Source: Thioalkalivibrio sp. (lineage in GTDB: Bacteria > Pseudomonadota > Gammaproteobacteria > Ectothiorhodospirales > Ectothiorhodospiraceae). Taken from it: a DNA stretch of 15,194 bases. The notes under the pieces were generated by a model. It had not been told where the DNA came from. It saw only the letters and a program-made list of their open reading frames with translations, and made no database searches. A program made the position numbers and the translations under genes. The stretch is taken from contig SKOF01000074.1 of assembly GCA_007120155.1 (NCBI GenBank), positions 1 through 15,194 on the forward strand, read 5' to 3'. Positions 13,747-15,194 of the stretch are shown in pieces (position 1 is the stretch's first letter; each line of letters starts with the position of its first letter).

Positions 13747-15194
13747 TCAGGCGCCACGGATCGTCATGCGCCGGTAATGGTTGATCAGGCCGTTGGTGGA
13801 TGCGTCATGCGCCGTGGCCGGGGTGTCGCCGTCCAGTTCCGGGAGGATCACCCCGGCCAGTTGCTTGCCCAGTTCCACGCCCCATTGATCGTAGGAATTC
13901 ACGTTCCAGATGATCCCCTGTGCGAAGATTTTGTGTTCGTAGAGTGCGATCAGGCTGCCCAGGGTACGGGGGGTGAGCCTGCGGAACAGGATGGTATTGC
14001 TGGGGCGGTTGCCGGGAAAGACCCGATGAGGGGCGACACGCTCGACGTGTTCCGGGGCGAGTCCGGCCCGCTGCATCTCGGCGCGCACCTCATCGAGCGT
14101 CTTGCCGCGCATCAGGGCCTCGGTCTGGGCGAAGAAGTTGGACAGCAGGATGCGGTGATGCGCGCCCATCGGGTAGTGGCTTTCGCAGGGCGCCAGGAAG
14201 TCACAGGGCACCAGCCGGGTACCCTGGTGAATCAACTGGTAGAAGGCGTGCTGGCCGTTGGTGCCGGGTTCGCCCCAGATGACGGGGCCGGTCTGATAAC
14301 CCACCCGGCGGCCCTGGCGGTCCACGGACTTGCCGTTGCTCTCCATGTCGCCCTGCTGGAGATAGGCGGGGAAGCGGTGCATGGATTGATCGTAGGGCAG
14401 GATTGCGTGGCTTCCCGCCTCGAAGAAGTTCACGTACCACACGCCCAGCAGGGCGAGAATCACCGGAATATTCTCTTCCAGGGGCGCCTCGCGGAAATGC
14501 TCGTCCATGGCATGGGCGCCGTCCAGCAGTTCCTCGAAGCGGGCCATGCCCACATACAAGGCGATGGGCAGGCCGATGGCGGACCACAGGGAATAGCGCC
14601 CGCCCACCCAGTCCCAGAAACCGAACATGTGTTCGGGGTCGATACCGAAATTCACCACCCCCTCCCGATTGGTGGAGACCGCCACGAAGTGACGTGCGAT
14701 GGCCGTGTCATCACCCGCGTGCTCCAGCAGCCAGGCACGTGCGGTGTAGGCGTTGGTCAGCGTCTCCTGGGTGGTGAAGGTCTTCGAGGCGATGATGAAC
14801 AAGGTGGTCTCGGGGTCGACGCGCCTGAGGGTCTCCGCCATGTGGGCGCCGTCGACGTTGGAGACGAAATGCATGGCGATCCGTTCATGGCCATAGGGCC
14901 GAAGGGCCTCGCAAACCATCACCGGACCCAGGTCCGAGCCGCCGATGCCGATGTTGACCACGTGGCGGATGGGCTTGCCCGTATAGCCGGTCCACTCGCC
15001 GCTTCTGACATTGTCGGTGAAGGCCGCCATACGCTGGAGCACCGCGTTCACCGCGGGCATCACGTCCTCGCCATCGACCACGATCGGGCGGCGACCCCGA
15101 TTGCGCAGCGCCACGTGCAGCACGGCCCGGTCTTCCGTGTGATTGATCCTTTCCCCGGAGAACATGCGTTCCCGCCACCCTTCCACGTCGCAGC
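13747..15194 (-). CDS. pgi: Glucose-6-phosphate isomerase (partial, N-terminus outside window)
   Basis: This enzyme interconverts glucose-6-phosphate and fructose-6-phosphate in glycolysis, gluconeogenesis and glycogen metabolism. The reading frame stays open to the right edge; a GTG at 15186 is internal, because the residues before it (CD) continue the alignment to E. coli Pgi. About 482 residues are present and roughly 65-70 N-terminal ones are missing. Motifs seen include MFSGERINHTEDRAVLHVAL, NIGIGGSDLGP and HFVSNVDGAH. SKTFTTQET is the phosphate-binding loop, DWVGGRYSLWSAIG is PROSITE-type signature 1, and WGEPGTNGQHAFYQLIHQG holds the catalytic Glu and His region. SYDQWGVELGK contains the catalytic lysine (signature 2). 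The gene is convergent with the permease upstream on the map. Confidence 0.97.
   Translation of the reverse strand, partial: CDVEGWRERMFSGERINHTEDRAVLHVALRNRGRRPIVVDGEDVMPAVNAVLQRMAAFTDNVRSGEWTGYTGKPIRHVVNIGIGGSDLGPVMVCEALRPYGHERIAMHFVSNVDGAHMAETLRRVDPETTLFIIASKTFTTQETLTNAYTARAWLLEHAGDDTAIARHFVAVSTNREGVVNFGIDPEHMFGFWDWVGGRYSLWSAIGLPIALYVGMARFEELLDGAHAMDEHFREAPLEENIPVILALLGVWYVNFFEAGSHAILPYDQSMHRFPAYLQQGDMESNGKSVDRQGRRVGYQTGPVIWGEPGTNGQHAFYQLIHQGTRLVPCDFLAPCESHYPMGAHHRILLSNFFAQTEALMRGKTLDEVRAEMQRAGLAPEHVERVAPHRVFPGNRPSNTILFRRLTPRTLGSLIALYEHKIFAQGIIWNVNSYDQWGVELGKQLAGVILPELDGDTPATAHDASTNGLINHYRRMTIRGA

Noticed and set aside
1..15194. CRISPR arrays, tRNA/rRNA genes, transposases or phage genes
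   Set aside because: No regularly spaced repeats, cloverleaf-like segments, rRNA stretches or integrase/transposase motifs were seen on either strand.

Overview
The window is about 15.2 kb of high-GC DNA with tightly packed genes. It looks like the chromosome of a sulfur-oxidising gammaproteobacterium. The gene families (type II soxAX, rlmJ, htpG, an SLC13/TrkA-C permease, an E. coli-like pgi) suggest the Thioalkalivibrio/Ectothiorhodospiraceae area. That placement is inferred from family resemblance and composition; no rRNA or other taxonomic marker is present.

Layout. Positions 1-30 hold the last codons of an upstream gene, followed at once by a perfect 33-bp hairpin and an AT-rich TTGAATCTT-type repeat. 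Then come an exported helical-repeat (TPR-like) protein (194-1933) and an O6-alkylguanine-DNA alkyltransferase (2067-2549). The centre (about 2.7-8.7 kb) holds three consecutive soxA-soxX pairs on the same strand: 3068-4642, 5276-6848 and 7142-8660. Pairs 1 and 2 are close duplicates, by eye about 85% identical in SoxA and 80% in SoxX. They share a promoter-like block with 25 identical bases around TTGACA, a leader of about 310-330 nt, and the same GC-rich terminator hairpin. Pair 3 is more divergent, has overlapping genes and sits behind a REP/BIME-like inverted pair. No soxY, soxZ, soxB or soxCD lies in the window.

Downstream are rlmJ (23S rRNA methyltransferase) and htpG (bacterial Hsp90). 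The htpG gene has a near-consensus sigma-32 promoter whose -35 box contains the rlmJ stop codon. Next is an SLC13-family permease with two TrkA-C domains joined by a very acidic linker. Last, on the minus strand and cut by the right edge, is glucose-6-phosphate isomerase, convergent with the permease.

How it fits together. SoxAX is the c-type cytochrome that couples thiosulfate to the carrier SoxYZ in the periplasm. Every SoxA copy here keeps the single CxxCH heme and the C-terminal cysteine ligand, and every SoxX copy keeps CxxCH and the MPR methionine, so all three pairs look functional. SoxX1 and SoxX2 carry lipoprotein signal peptides, so these two complexes may be membrane-anchored. SoxX3 looks like a secreted soluble protein. 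The most unusual feature is this tandem amplification and diversification of soxAX, with a duplicated regulatory cassette and away from the other sox genes.
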